Shown: positions 48,649-61,436 of the stretch, piece after piece
Position numbering within the stretch: the first letter of the stretch is position 1
How the letters are laid out: each line of letters begins with the position of its first letter
Assembly (NCBI GenBank): GCA_024663395.1
Contig: JANFAH010000007.1
Span: 124,001 to 188,000 of the forward strand
Reading direction: 5' to 3'
From: Pisolithus tinctorius
Taxonomy: Eukaryota; Basidiomycota; Agaricomycetes; Boletales; Pisolithaceae
DNA: 64,000 nucleotides
Translations under genes and position numbers: made by a program
Notes under the pieces: model-generated
Told to the model about the DNA's origin: nothing
The model's database searches: none
The model's input: only the letters and a program-made list of their open reading frames with translations

Positions 48649-48901
48649 GCTGGTTTGATCGATCGATATACATATCAGGTTGGTTTTCACTTTATCTGGT
48701 TTGGGACATTCGGGCGGCTGTGCGCGCTGGCTCGCGCTTTTCTTACTACTGTATACCCCTACTTCGTGTTACCCTACTACACCATGTTACTCAGATCCCC
48801 GGCAAATGTAAACGGTAGGAATACAGTTATGATTTATACATTACATCGTTGTTATATAGCAAAGGTATCCAACAAAGAAATGCCTAATGAGCAATCCAGC
48901 T

Positions 48902-51900
48902 CTACGATTCGTTTGTGTTATCGAACATGGTCACCGTTTCTCGTACGAGCTGTTCTTGATCAGTAGTGCCTTGGGGGTTGGGAAGCTCCCCGGCAGCACG
49001 TAAGAGGGATCCTAGAGACTCCCAGAACTCGGACAGATCAGCACCTGGGAGGTTACTCCCTGCGATGAAAAGTGTGAGTGTATCGGTGGAACTGTCACCG
49101 GTGTTTAGCAGAGCCTTACCAAGTGCGGCAGAATTGAGCATTGTTTCGTCACCGAGAGCTCCAAGCATTTCCGAGTCGGCGTCTGGGGCAGACGGCGGTA
49201 AAGACGAGGATATATCACCAAAAATCGCATCGGAGTCCGTAAACCACGTCGCATCAGAATCCGAAAGCCACGCTGCATCGGAGTCCGTGAACCACGCTGT
49301 GTCTTCGCTATCTGTGAACCAGGCAGCACCACCCTCCGTTTCCGTAAGCCGCGTGCTATTCGGGTCAGACTGACCAGGAGCTTCTCCAGTATTCGTTGTC
49401 GACCTCGGTACGGTCCTAAGCTCCCCCGATGCGGTAAAAGGTGGGGTGTCCGAGTCGGATAGCAGGCTATCGTGTCCAACGTGAAGTCGTTTTACAGGGC
49501 TTGAAAGCGGACTCGTAGGCGGAAGTGGGGAGGAGGGAGGTAGGGGGCTTGATGGCATGCGTGAGTCCTCGCTCTGTCCACCATCGTCATCGCACTCATC
49601 ACTTCCGTCGACCGAAGGGATGCTTTGATGTTCGGGATTCCGCTCACCCTCAAGATGCTGCTCGTGTTGATTCCCATCAGGAAGTTCACTGTTATGACCG
49701 TTAGCTTCACGCGAAGGTTGCGAAATCGCGTGTAGTCCAAGCGACCCCTCCTGCGGTTCCTTGTTCAACATATCCTTCTGGGAAACATTTACTGGTTGTC
49801 GTGCCCAGCTTGGATCATTGGTTTTCCAGGCACCAGAAGATAAGCTGTTGAATGGAGTCGCACGCAATGGCGAGTTTTGCGGTGCACCTGATGGAGTAGA
49901 TGATGTGGTTGTCCTTGTATTTTTCCGAGTGGGCGTCTTCAGAACCAGAGGTGGTCCAATAAATGTCCTCGCAGTGACCTGAATATTTGCTGTTTGAGCG
50001 TGGGAGGTGGGTGAGCCAGAGCTTGTTTGTATCGTTGGCTTATGAGAGGTAGAGTCTCCAAGATACTTGCACAAGCGCTTTCCCGGAGTGTGGTGAGGCG
50101 ACCGATGGATCGGAGTGCGTGAGATCATCTGTGTGGCATCCCTACACGGTGTGTACAGAGCTGAACGGCGGTGGGCAGACGGTGATTTAGGGGTAAACGT
50201 GTATCGGGCCGTGGATGTAGGAGTGCTTGGAGTAAACAGCGACCCAGAAGGGGAAAACAGAGAACCTGCCCCAGTTCCAGGGGTGGACACGGCTTCTGCT
50301 GCCGACGGTGTCCGCAGTGGGCCCGACCCACTAGGCGGGGAAGAGGCTTGACCCGTCTTGTCGGAGTCCACCTTCCCGGAGCCATAGTGGGCATTCGTGA
50401 GCTTCCGTCGTGAAGGGGTACTAGGAAGAAGCACGGGACATGCTTTGGGAGATGATGAGGAGATGGGAATCACATCGGAAGCAAATACTGGGAGGGATGG
50501 TAGGTTCGCTTGTTTTGGCATACTCGACATAGGGCGAGCAAGATGAACATGTCCTTGCACTGGGGAACGACATGGGCCCTTACTAGCATCTTCGTCATCA
50601 CTGCCATCCGACGATTCTTTGGATGGTGCCGCTACTTTTCGCCTCCTAGTTGGGTAGACAGTGTGCAACCCCCTTTTACGCCTCCTTTCCTTTGCTTCTC
50701 GTCTGCGCTGTTCAGCTTCTTTTTCTTTCTTTTCTTCAGCAGCCTTTCGTCGTGCCAGTGCCTCCTCGGATAAACGTGGAAGGGTGGCAGTATTAGTACG
50801 AGCCCAAGCTGGAAGAATAAATTTTTTCAGAGGATTTTCGGCAATGGCAGTGGGTTTCTGTGTCGATGGCTCCGAACTATCTAAAATGTGAAGTGGTGGA
50901 GCCGTAGATGACGGGCCTGCATGCGTGGACGCCGAGTACTGCGAAGACGAAGAGCGTGGTTTATAACCTGCGCGAGACAACTGTACTTTCCCAAGTGATA
51001 TGTAGCGACGGGGAGAGATCTTCGATTGCGTGACCTGCGTAATGTCGGAACCTTGGCGCCCAGCTAAAGCCCAAATGAACAAATGTCAGTAACTAGTCAA
51101 CTGACGAAGCTGAGGAATGCTATATGTTGGTAGGCAGCAATCGCATACATGGGGTCGTTAAGAATGGTCCAGAGACGCCTACCTGACACTCTCCTGGTGC
51201 TCTCCCGTTTCTTTGATTTGTCTTGGCGACGAGCCTCCTGTTCAGCCATGAACTCTCCAAGGGTACGCTTACGCAAGACCGTTGACTTAGTCGTCTGCAG
51301 ACCAGGCTTGCTTACAGAAGTCGATATTCGGGAGCTTGCAGTCTGAGAAGACGGCGGTGAGGTTGCAGAAGTGGAGGGAGAATACTTCTGAGAGATCATG
51401 TCGCTTACGGACAGTGGTGATCGGCAGTTGGATAAAGTCGAAGTTCGATAAGAAGAGGATGGTTTGCGTATGGTGCTTAGCATCGAGGGGAGTCGCTCTG
51501 GCGGGGAAGATTCAGCGAGTTTGATATTCCCGGGACCAATATCTCGCCCGGAACCGGAGATCCTGCGGCCAGCGTAGGGAGAAGTGCGGAGGTACGCCAT
51601 TGCAGAGGGAAGACGATCATTACTTTGATCAAGCCGCGAGCGCTTCCCAATTCGTGTCGGAGTGGGGGTTACTGGAACATGCGTCGGGGAACACGGCGGA
51701 GTTTTCTCTTCGTTCCACTTCAAAGGGGCACACCTGGAAGTTGGGGTCTCAGGTTCATGACCATAAGAACGACTGGAATCGCTTTCAGGGGTACGAATCG
51801 AGGAAGCCGGAGTTGTTTCCTGCGTAGACGGGGGTGTACTAGCAGGCATGGGGGATGGGGTCGCATTTTGCGAACCTGAAGGTGTCGACGCAAGTGGATT

Positions 51901-53432
51901 TTGTATGATCAGATAGGATTCCACCGCTTTAGAGGCCGAATCTGTAGCTCGTTTGCGGAACGCCGCGGGGTCTACGACAGATGAGTCGAGTATGATGATG
52001 TCGGAGTCACCGTCGTCCGCCTCATTAATATCGTCTTTCTTCTCAGAGGAGCTTCGGGGAACGGCTGCGCTTGCAGTGGGAACAGAATTTAGGACCTGAG
52101 GATTAGTGGAAATGAATTGCGCGAGTGCCATTAGTAAAGCAGCATTCTGTGCTGGCGGGTTTGCGGCTGTCGAGTCCGGTGTGGGAGTGGTAGACGATAG
52201 AGCGGAAAACAAAGCCAAGAGGGCGCTTTGTCCATTATCCTGCCGCGGAGGTTGCTGTGATTGGGGTGCATGATGAGTTTGAGGTGTGTGTTGGGAGACA
52301 GTGGGAGATAAATTGGCGTAGCTGTACGGTGTGGGTGGGTTGCGCACTAATGGTGCACAAATGAACGGAGGTCTTGTTGGCAGAGGTTGTGATCGCGGAC
52401 CTCTCGTCTTCGTTTTCTTGTTGGGGTTCGAACCGAGAGAGGAAGAGACCGGTGGTTCTGTTTTCTCTCGGACATTTTCTGTCATTTGATGGTTGGCTAT
52501 TCCAATAGATGGTACACTAGTCTCCCGTTTTGTCTTCGACCTGGATTTGGAAGACATTGAGCCTTCAGGACGCCCGGGGCCACGTCGAGGTGGACCTATG
52601 TACACTTCTGGAAAATCAGCAGATTTGCTGAATGTTTGAGGTTCCGCATGCTCTGGCTGAGGGACAGGTGCAGGTTGAAAGGACAACGAGCTAGGGGTAT
52701 AGCTCATAAAGGAAGACACGGAGACCTGACCCCATGACTTCGAGTCACTTAGCATGGATTTCCGCACGCGCTTTGTCTGTCGATGGAAAGCACATCAGCG
52801 GACCTGCAATTGCCAGTCGTAGTGATTAGTACGTATTTACAACCCACCTCTCGTAAAGCAAACACCACTTCAAGTGCTGCGGACCCCGGAAGGATGGTCC
52901 CCGTGACATGGATACATCCAGACTCCTCCGATTCAAGGGCCCAGGACATGAGGCCCAAGGCGACTGCTACACCACGCGGCGAAGACCCACTTGCACATGC
53001 ATTTGAGGGTGCGGGTTGGGCCTCAAGTGGATCAAGGACGTAGAGTGAAAAATCTCGTGAAGAGTCCTGTAGAAGTTCTGGGCTGAAATATTAGAAGCGC
53101 CAGCCTGGGGTGAGATGATTGGTGCGCTTCCATACTTCAAGGTAACGTACCTGGAGTTGCATATGGCTGTGAGACAGGCTTTGAGAGGCGCTTGCGCGTA
53201 CTGGGGTTGTGTTACATCGTGCCCTTCTGGTAGCTGTTGTGCATAAGCGCATCGGATTACTGGGACTGGCTCATGTATCTTTGCAAGGATATACTGTGGA
53301 GAGCTGTTAATAGTGTAGAGGACACGTACTGAAAAGAGGTCAGGGTGAGCAAGCACCTCTCATGTCAATCCCAGTTACTGAGTACTCACAGGAAAGTTTT
53401 TGAACAGGTTCACTACCAGTGGTCGCCGACAT
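48902..53432 (-). CDS. Spt21/Ams2 N-terminal-domain-like nuclear regulator
   Basis: Five exons: 53432-53390, 53328-53151, 53082-52848, 52776-51183, 51063-48902, giving 1,403 residues. The start MSATTGSEPVQK is chosen because it is the first ATG in frame with the conserved LRVLYTINSSPQYILAKIHEPVPV segment. SPELLQDSSRDFSLYVLDPLE and GLMSWALESEE complete the conserved N-terminal domain. The rest is Ser/Pro-rich and disordered, with a GPPRRGPGRPEG AT-hook-like motif near 52570 and repeated acidic WFTDSD units near the C-terminus. No GATA finger was found. Spt21 and Ams2 activate histone genes in yeasts. The fourth intron (119 bp) is longer than neighbours; a shorter alternative is less convincing. 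Family call is moderate. Confidence 0.65.
49226..49330 (-). repeat. Tandem acidic repeat inside the Spt21-like gene
   Basis: About five units of 21-24 bp coding for variants of AAWFTDSD (AWFTDSE, AWFTDSD, AWLSDSD, TWFTDSD). Confidence 0.85.
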
Positions 53433-54283
53433 CGCCAACAGGCTAATGGCGGAGGGCGGGCCTTCCGGGGGAATATCGAAGTAAATGGATGATCTACGCG
53501 TCCGACACGGGGCACGTGACCGCGCGGTCCACACGAATATTTTTCCACCTGCCAGCCTGACACTGCAAAGGAAACCATTTCAGCTCCCCGTAGTATATCA
53601 CAAAAAGAAACTCTGCATTCAGTGCGTAGCAGCGGTAGCTCAGATTTCTTAGAACTCATGTGGAGTTTGGTGCTGAAAGGCTCTTCTCGAACAAAAGGGT
53701 TACTACATAGGCAGTCTGAGGTGAGAAAGAAAAGAAAAAGTAGCTGAGCGCTGAAATAGCGAAAGTATATGTACGGTGTGGGTAAGCAGCATGCGCATAG
53801 GGAACTGCAGCAGTAGACAACAGTGGGGGAGACCCAGGAGGTGGTCGAACGTAATCGAAGTCTCTTTCGAAGTCATACGCCCTCTCTCTGCTCCGTCTGT
53901 CAGTGTCTAAACCCCTCTTTAATGGCAACTCAAAGTATCGGTTTGCCGGAGACGTGTTCTGTGTTCACGGTGTGAATTCAGAGGACTGGTGTTGGTTGGG
54001 GGTTTGAAGCCTTCGGCATCTGAACCGAGCGCTTCGTTGAACTCGCGGTCAACGCCCCTAGATGGCCGCCGCATTGGGAATGGTACGTATCGACCAGGCA
54101 TATAATTTTTGTGGCACCCTTACCACTATGACGGAGTGCCACAGTTGCTCCGTCGATCCAAACCACTACCAATAGGTACAGGTAATCTTAGCACCCGGAG
54201 GACAGTATATTGACTCGTGGAAAATGCTACAGCCAGTCAGCCACGGGGGGGGATAATTAATGTTATTTAGATGGTGAAATGTT
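53433..54283. other. Intergenic, 5' flank of Spt21-like gene
   Basis: A 90-codon minus frame (53928-53656) and a 94-codon frame (53659-53375) overlap here but do not join convincingly to the conserved domain; they may be 5' UTR. Confidence 0.4.
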
Positions 54284-57163
54284 CTACTGAACTTCTCCGG
54301 TTGCGCATTGCCATTCCTCTAATGCAGCCTTTCCCTCTAGACATAGAATCTCGTACGCATGTTTAACATGATCCTCCGATGTCCGGGTCGCTCCAACAGC
54401 CATGCGAACACAAAAAGTGCCACTCAAATCCGTCTGCGTAAACGCAATATCACTCCGAGCTGATACTCGTGCATAGAACACCCTATTTAATTCGTTCAGC
54501 TTTGCGAGGGGGACTGGCGGTGAGGCCCGAGGTTCGAGTCGGAAAACAGTCAATGCCAAAGATGGCGGTGTGACCAAGGCGAACTCAGTAGATTCCCGGA
54601 TGAGGGACGCGAACATATTGCCGAGCTTTACGGTCTGCCGGAATGGTCAAACCAAGATGAGTGCTTGGACATCGACGTCACTAATCCCACCTCTCGAATG
54701 TACCGCTGAAAGCCTTCGACACCAAAAGACCGCAGGACGAACCACAGCTTCAGTGATCTAAATTTTCGCCCGAGCCCAAAATGCCAATTTCGATAATCAA
54801 TCACGGTGCCTTGTGTGGTGTGAGAGAAAGAAGTACAGAGGAAATAGAGTACCCCACCCGCATCCCCGTGTTTTGTACGCAAAAACTCGGGTGTGACGTC
54901 CAGTGCATCTATCAAGCTCGCCCTGTCCCGAACCCAAAATCCGGAACAATCAAAATTTACGAGTCCCCACTACAGTTCCACAGGTTGAGTGGGACCACAG
55001 ATGTAAACAACTCGCATACCTTGTGGAAATTCGTGCAGAATGAATCGCCATATTTGTTAATATCACCAAGAGCACAAACATCCCGATACTCAGGGCACAC
55101 CATCGCTATCCCTGCCCATGCAGCGTCAACATGTAGCCATATGAAGGGGTACAGTCATCAACCTAGATTTGAGACACCAAAATTAAAAATGCTCGTTTTA
55201 CAACACAACACATTTATAAGTAGATCAGAATGGATGAAAGGGCTATTAAAATAGTAGAGAATGTCTGGGTACAGGTTTCTTTAGGATCGTAACGGTAGTT
55301 ATGCAGTGGTGAAGCCTCAAAAGTCAAGTTGCTTATCGGCAGTCACACCGTGATTTGAGACACCCCAAATATGGTATAGCGGGCATTCAGCGGTTATTGG
55401 AATATTATCAATCGTCATCCGACCGTGCGTCCTCCTCGTTTTCGCCATCATCCTCATTTTTGCTCACCTCCTCTGTGTCTGCGCTACCAAGGATGGGCTT
55501 TGGAGCTGGCCGCTCGAGCTTCCTGCGCTTTGGTGGTGGGGAGACTGCCTTTCTCTGTGTCCTGGATCTACAGTCTGACCTTACCATACTTATGAGCCAT
55601 ACCATAACTGGCATATCTCTTCGCATAGTGTCCGCGTAGATATAGATATTGCAGTCATAAACATCCTTCTCCGGCATTGTCATGGCAAGTCAATGGAAAG
55701 TCCATTGTCTACAAGGTACTAGGTAGATCTTTACTGGACCTACTTCTACATCCCATGATGTTTGAGGAGTCAGAAATTTGTGTTACTGCAAAATAGGACA
55801 CAGGAAAGTCCAAAGTAAGCAACTATCTGCACTGTAGCTATGTCATCTACATGATATACAGTTCAGTATTTCATTCAGAACCTAGGTAGAACCATAGCCA
55901 AGTTGCTTGTGAATTGTTGAGATGTGTTGTATTGATGAATCAAACAGAAGCATTGCTGTCTCAAATCCCAGTGGTGTCTCAAATCTAGGTTGATGACTGT
56001 AATCCTCCACTTCCAAGAAAAGCACGAATGAGCAGAGCTCCACATCGCCAAAATCCCAACTCACAAACTAGTCCTATTTCACCAAGGCAATCGACAGCAC
56101 CTGAGGAGGTCGTTCCGACAGTCCCAACTGTGAAGTTTGTAGTAATTCAGAGCATATCTATGCCGAGTGGTCTCTCCTAACGTACTCATTATAAATGGGT
56201 GTAGCCCGGCAGCACGGTCTTCCTCGAGTGCACGGCGCAATGTATCTCCACGAAGGGCGAAATTATCTTGAGCCGCAACTTCTAGTGCACGAATATTCAA
56301 GCCAAGCACAAGACCAGCTTTCCTCCCTAGTGAATGCGTCTGTGTGGTAGTGTATATCAGTAATTTTTCGGAAGGAACACCTCGGTGTTGTTTGGTATAC
56401 CGAGACCTAGCTGCTACAACGGCAACAAGTGCCGAGTCTGATGCAGTAGTCTGACACAGCAACACTCTGTGTAAGAACGCTTAACAGCACATGGCAGGAA
56501 GCAAGTTACCTGGATGACGCCTCCGCCAACGTTCGCGCTATTGTGAAAGGTTGAGTCCAAACCCAGCATTTTAGCGGCCCAGTCCATGACGACTGTCTCT
56601 AGCTCTGTACAAGCCGGACTAGCAGACCACTAAAGGAGTCGATTAGGCACTCAAAACGAGCTTTCAACACAAAAAGCATCACGTTGAAACCGGGATTGGG
56701 AACACTGCTTGCATACAAATCACCAAGGACCGCCTCGAAGGTACTGCCGATAGGGAAATAGGCAAAGAAGGACGGGTGGTGCCAGTGGGTAAGACCTCAC
56801 GGAGTATGAGATATGTACAAGGATGGAGTGAGGAACGGCTTCCCCCGTACCTGGCATGATATAAGTCTCATAATCCTGCGCAATCAAGTCAAAGCTCTCG
56901 CTGGTCTGAGGTGCTTCGGCTGTACCAGGGTCGGGCACAGTGTCCGTTAGCACGAGCTCGCGTCTAAATCAAAGCACCATTACATGGGAGCGCCCTTCTC
57001 AGGTACCCTGGTTCTACTCTTGCAGTTACTGGCCTGTCTTGAAGAGCGTAATAGTATTCGCATATCCGGTCGATAGCCTGGTAACCAGCACGGCGAAATC
57101 TGCCAGGGGCATCTGTTAGTAAACAGACGTCAGCCGATCTCTAACTGACTGTTCGATATCCAT
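54284..57163 (-). pseudogene. Aromatic-L-amino-acid decarboxylase-like gene, copy 1, split by an inserted element
   Basis: Shares exon layout with copy 2 (58716-60731). Visible: start MDIEQ at 57163 joined by a 50-bp intron to [89 protein letters not shown] with the PLP lysine; [22 protein letters not shown]; and the C-terminal [15 protein letters not shown]. All other frames are open, but an 848-bp element sits inside the coding exon between the Glu-Asp-Tyr codons and [13 protein letters not shown], ahead of the PLP-binding lysine, and breaks the frame. Family members decarboxylate DOPA, tryptophan, tyrosine or similar. Confidence 0.88.
55152..55999. mobile_element. TA-target DNA element with 28-bp inverted repeats (Tc1/mariner-type, non-autonomous)
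   Basis: 848 bp flanked by TA on both sides (55150-55151, 56000-56001). Both ends carry a perfect 28-bp inverted repeat beginning CAGTCATCAACCTAGATTTG. The motif ATTTGAGACA recurs just inside the right end and near 55350. Copy 2 of the host gene shows the uninterrupted site at 59581 with a single TA. A 91-codon minus frame (55683-55408, Lys/Asp/Glu-rich end) is the longest credible ORF, not a recognisable transposase. Confidence 0.92.
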
Positions 57164-57623
57164 GATAAATCACGTTGAGCCTAAGGTTGAAATCGTCGTA
57201 GAGTTGGATACCTAGCAGTGATAAGCCAAGCTAATCAGCGATGCGCACTTTCATACATTCACATCACGTTTCCCATCAATTGGCTGAAACAGGCACTGTA
57301 TACACACCAACTCCAAAGGCGGCCGCGACCCGGTCGCCGCAGGCTTTGGTCCCAGCTTGGTCCCACCTCCGATAGTATCCGAGCGTGCCCCACGGACCAA
57401 GGAATCGAATCACCGCCATCATCATCGTTCAAAATCTGCGCAAGTCGTGGTCAACGTACATAATATGCTGAACGACCATTCAACGCTATATCATATCGAA
57501 ATATCGCTCGCAAAATCAAGGCACCGGAGCGTGATTGAGCAGGTGAATGTGCTCACAGCCACTGCATAGGCGAAGTATGCTGGATGAGGATACGACCAAG
57601 CATCCCCCCAAGTTCCTACCGCC
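57164..57623. other. Intergenic between decarboxylase copy 1 and F-box relic
   Basis: Parts resemble 60732-61440; presumed divergent promoter remnant. No gene seen. Confidence 0.4.
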
Positions 57624-58140
57624 ACTAGATCATGCATCCGAGTCCGTGCCTCTACGTGGAGTAGATTCCGCGACTCGTATTCCGATACATTGAAAATCAC
57701 TTGACATCGTGTGTATTGGCTAGGACATGCCACACCTCTTCAAGCAATCGTTGAACCAGGCTTTGCTCCCACCACTTCCGATCTTCTGCAAGGTTTTTGA
57801 CCAGAAAATCTGTAAGAAATTGCAATGAAAACGTCTAGATTGCCTCCGAAATGATTGGCCACGTCACACACCCGTCTACTTGGTGGCGGCCCATCTTGAA
57901 GTCCTACCAAGCTTGCCCTCACCTCAAGGTCATTGCGTTGCGGGTGTCTTGTAGCCTGACACTTGCAAACAATGACTTGGGACATGGTCAAGGTTTTGCC
58001 CCACTTAGAGGCTTTCCACGTATTTCCTGATGGCAGAGTGGACCCTCCACTTCATCTCACCCTATGAGGAGTTACTGCCCTTCTATATCGTTGTGCAATA
58101 CTCAAGGTTTTACCTCGCTGTTCCATGCAACCAGAGTTCC
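57624..58140 (+). pseudogene. F-box gene relic with internal deletion
   Basis: 57624-57790 aligns with 61449-61630 (start of the intact F-box gene) and 57855-58140 with 62560-62860. About 0.9 kb between is missing. A TAG replaces the codons for Asp-Asp in the F-box start, and frames shift several times. Confidence 0.82.
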
Positions 58141-58715
58141 TGAATGTGTCATTGGACATAGTTATAGATCACTGGTGCAGAACACCGCAGTGAGGTATTT
58201 GGTGCTGGGTCTCTGGTAGCAACGTGGGGGGTAAGTGATTAGGATCCAAAAGAGCCAGCCAGACAAGCTAGAAAATGCGACAATGTCACAAGGTGCTTTG
58301 CAGCTAGTTCGTCCTTGGTACTCGAATTCGGGCCATTCTGCCAAGCTAGACGCCGTGACTGGTGAGTGAAGAGCTGCTGTTTCTTACACTGGGGAGGCCA
58401 CTTAACGCTCTTTTCTGACTGAACTGCACGCGTTACTTGGAGTACAGAGGGATCCTCTCATTGCTCCTCAGCTCGCAGACACTTGCAAAGCGGAGTTAGC
58501 ATGTCGAATAATGTCTAGATACTCATGGCGTTATGATATCCACAATGTTATTACAGTCTGTTCGCCACATTACGTAGGACATTACAGCTCCATCAGTAAA
58601 CTGCAAACCTTGTGCAAGCATTACTGACAGGGAACCTGGCACGGCCAATTCAGTACGTTGACTCGTGGAAAATGCTACAGACACGGAGGAAAACATTGTT
58701 AAATGGAGATATGAA
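58141..58715. other. Spacer between duplication units
   Basis: About 575 bp; from about 58659 on it matches the 3' flank of decarboxylase copy 1. Nothing else recognised. Confidence 0.4.
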
Positions 58716-60731
58716 CTACTCAATACCTCCGGTTGCGCATCGCCATTCCTCTAACGCAGCCCTTCCCTCCAGACATAAAATCTCAAACGCACGCTTAATA
58801 TGATCCTCCGATGTCCGAATCGCTCCAACAGCCATGCGAACACAAAAAGTGCCACTCAAATCCGTCTGCGTAAACGCGATATCACTCCGAGCTGATACTC
58901 GTGCATAGAATTCCCTATTTAATTCGTTCAGTTTTGCGGGGGGGACGGATGATGGGAAGTAAGGTTCGAGTCGGAAAACAGTCAGTGCCAGAGATGGAGG
59001 TGTGACCAAAGCAAACTCAGTAGATTCCCGGATGAGGGACGCGAACATATTGCCGAGCTTTACGGTCTGTTGGAAAGGTCAAACCAAGATGAGTGCTTGG
59101 ACATCGACGTTACTAATCCCACCTCTCGAATGTACCGTTGAAAGCCTTCGACACCGAAAGACCGCAAGACAAACCACAGCTTCAATGATCTAAATTTTCG
59201 ACAGAGTCCAAAATGCCAATTCCGATAATCAATCACAGTGCCTTAGACGTTGTCAGGGAAAGAATTACAGAAGAAATAAAGTGCCTCACCGGCATCCCCG
59301 TGTTGTGTACGTAGAAACTCGGGCGTGACGTCCAGTGCATCTATCAAGCTCGCCCTGTCCCGAACCCAAAATCCGGAACAATCAACATTCACGAGTCCCC
59401 ACTACACTTCCCCAGTTGAGCAGGACCACGGATGTAAATAAACTCGTACCTTGTGAAAATTGGTGCAGAATGAATCCCCATATTTGTTGATATCGCCAAG
59501 AGCGCAAACATCTCGATACTCAGGGCACACCATTGCTATCCCTGCCCATGCAGCGTCAACATGTAGCCATATGAAAGGGTAATCCTCCACTTCCAAGCAA
59601 AGGATGAATGAGCACAACTCCTCATCGCCAGAATCCAAACTCACAAACTAGCCCTATTTCACCAAGACAATCGACAGCACCTGAGGAGGTCGTCCCGACA
59701 GTCCCAACTGTGAAATGTGTAGTTCAGAGCATATCTATGTCGAGTGGTCTTTCCTGACGCACTCAGAATGAACGGGTGTAGCCCGGCAGCACAGTCGTCC
59801 TCGAGTGCGCGACGCAGTGTATCTCCGCGAAGGGCGAAATTATCTTCCACCGTCACTTCTAGTGCACGAACATTCAAGCCAAGGACCAGGCCAGCTTTCT
59901 TCCCCAATGAATGTGTCTGCGTGGTAATGTATATCAAAAGTTTTTCTGAAGAAACATCTGGATGTTGTTTGGTATACCGAGACCTAGCTGCTACCACGGC
60001 AACGAGGGCCGCTTCTGACGCAGTCGTCTGACACAGCACTCTGCGTAAGGTTGTTTGGCGGTACGTAATGGGAAGCAAATTACCTGGATGACGCCTCCGC
60101 CAACGTTTGCGCAATTGCGGAAGCTTGAATCCAAACCCAGCATTTTAGCTGCCCAGTCCATGACGACTGTCTCTAGTTCTGTGGAAGCCGGACTGGCAGA
60201 CCACTAAAGGACGACACGGTTAGGCATTGTAAACAAGTGTTTACTTAAATGAAAGCATCACATTGAAACCGGGATTAGGAACGCTGCCTGAGTATAGATC
60301 ACCAAGGACCGCCTCAAAGGTACTGCCGGTCGGGAAATAAGCAAAGAATGACGGATGGTGCCATAGGGTAAGACCTCCTGGAGTATGAGATACAAACGTG
60401 GAGCGAAAGACGGCTCCTCCGTACCTGGCATGATATACTTCTCATAATCCTGCGTAATCAAGTCAAAGTTCTCGCCGGTCTGAGGTGCTTCGGCTGTGCA
60501 AGGGTCGGGCATAGTGTCCTTTAACTCGCGCCTAAATCAAAGCACCCTTACACGGGAGTGCCCTTCTGAGATACCCTGGTTCCACCCTGGCAGTTACTGG
60601 CCTGTCTTGAAGTGTGTAATAGTATTCGCATATCCGGTCGATGGCCTCGTGACCAGCGCGGCGAAATCTGCCGAGGGCGTCTGTTAGTGAAGGATCGTCA
60701 GTCCGGTTCCAACTGACTGTTCGATGTCCAT
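58716..60731 (-). CDS. Aromatic-L-amino-acid decarboxylase-like, copy 2 (intact)
   Basis: About eleven exons join from ATG 60731 to the stop at 58716. Group II PLP decarboxylase features: [45 protein letters not shown], the [14 protein letters not shown] substrate/PLP region, [22 protein letters not shown] with the PLP-contacting Asp, and NFHK with the Schiff-base Lys. The C-terminal part ends [16 protein letters not shown]. The junction after PGYLRRALP is not resolved: either a 22-nt or a 43-nt intron keeps frame. GLCRKFRS replaces the GLGRKF of copy 1. No stop codons interrupt the joined frame. Substrate among DOPA, Tyr, Trp and Phe cannot be told by eye. A cytosolic enzyme is expected, as no targeting signal is visible. 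Confidence 0.85.
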
Positions 60732-61436
60732 GACAAATCGCGTCGAGCCTCAAGTTGTGGTTGTCGTAGAGTTGGATACCTGACAATGGTAAGCCAGGCT
60801 ACCACCGGATTGAAATAGCCTACACACCATCTCCGAAGGCGCCCGCGACCCCGGTGGATGCCGCAGTCATTGGTCCCACCGCTGCCGACACTATCCGAGT
60901 GTACTCCAAGAGGTCTGACCTGCGTCGTGGCAAAAGATCTAGGGTGAATGGCAAAAGTTGATGTGGTGTACTCACTGTATTAGAGTGACATTCCAGTACA
61001 TAGCCACAGTTCAAATACAACCTAACTCGGTGCCTTTGATCTCTTGGTCTTCCTTCATATAGTGTCGGAATTTCATACCATTCGCGTTCGTCGGACTTTG
61101 ACCCGAATGTTCGAATGTGTACGGTGGTGGTGTTTGGCTACTAGAGGTGCTAGGATGAGGCTCTTGTTCGCCAGCGCAGACTGGTTAGGAGTCTCATGTG
61201 GTGATAGAGAAACGGACAAGTGACTTTGTATACCATTGCTTGATCATAACCTAGGTATGTATCTCCCATAGTTTTCATTTGCTGACGGGCCGATGCCGCC
61301 ATTAGAGCAGGAATGGAACGGGACCGGATGATTACGCCGCCATTCTACAGGGGTGTGATAGCCCTTTCTATGGTGTGCCCGGAACCCACCCGTTAAAAGC
61401 ATCGATGACCAAGATGTTCCTATGTAAACCTGGACT
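60732..61436. other. Divergent intergenic region between decarboxylase and F-box gene
   Basis: About 700 bp without a supported gene; probably holds both promoters. No specific sites assigned. Confidence 0.4.

Larger units (their letters stand above)
54210..58140. repeat. Tandem duplication unit 1 (decarboxylase + F-box relic)
   Basis: Resembles 58659-63195 from the 3' flank of the decarboxylase (GACTCGTGGAAAATGCTACAG at 54212 and 58661) through part of the F-box gene. Confidence 0.85.

Noticed and set aside
53340..53659. N-terminal extension of the Spt21-like protein
   Set aside because: The open frame upstream of 53432 has no ATG before a stop and no intron gives a convincing join; the start at 53432 leads straight into the conserved segment.
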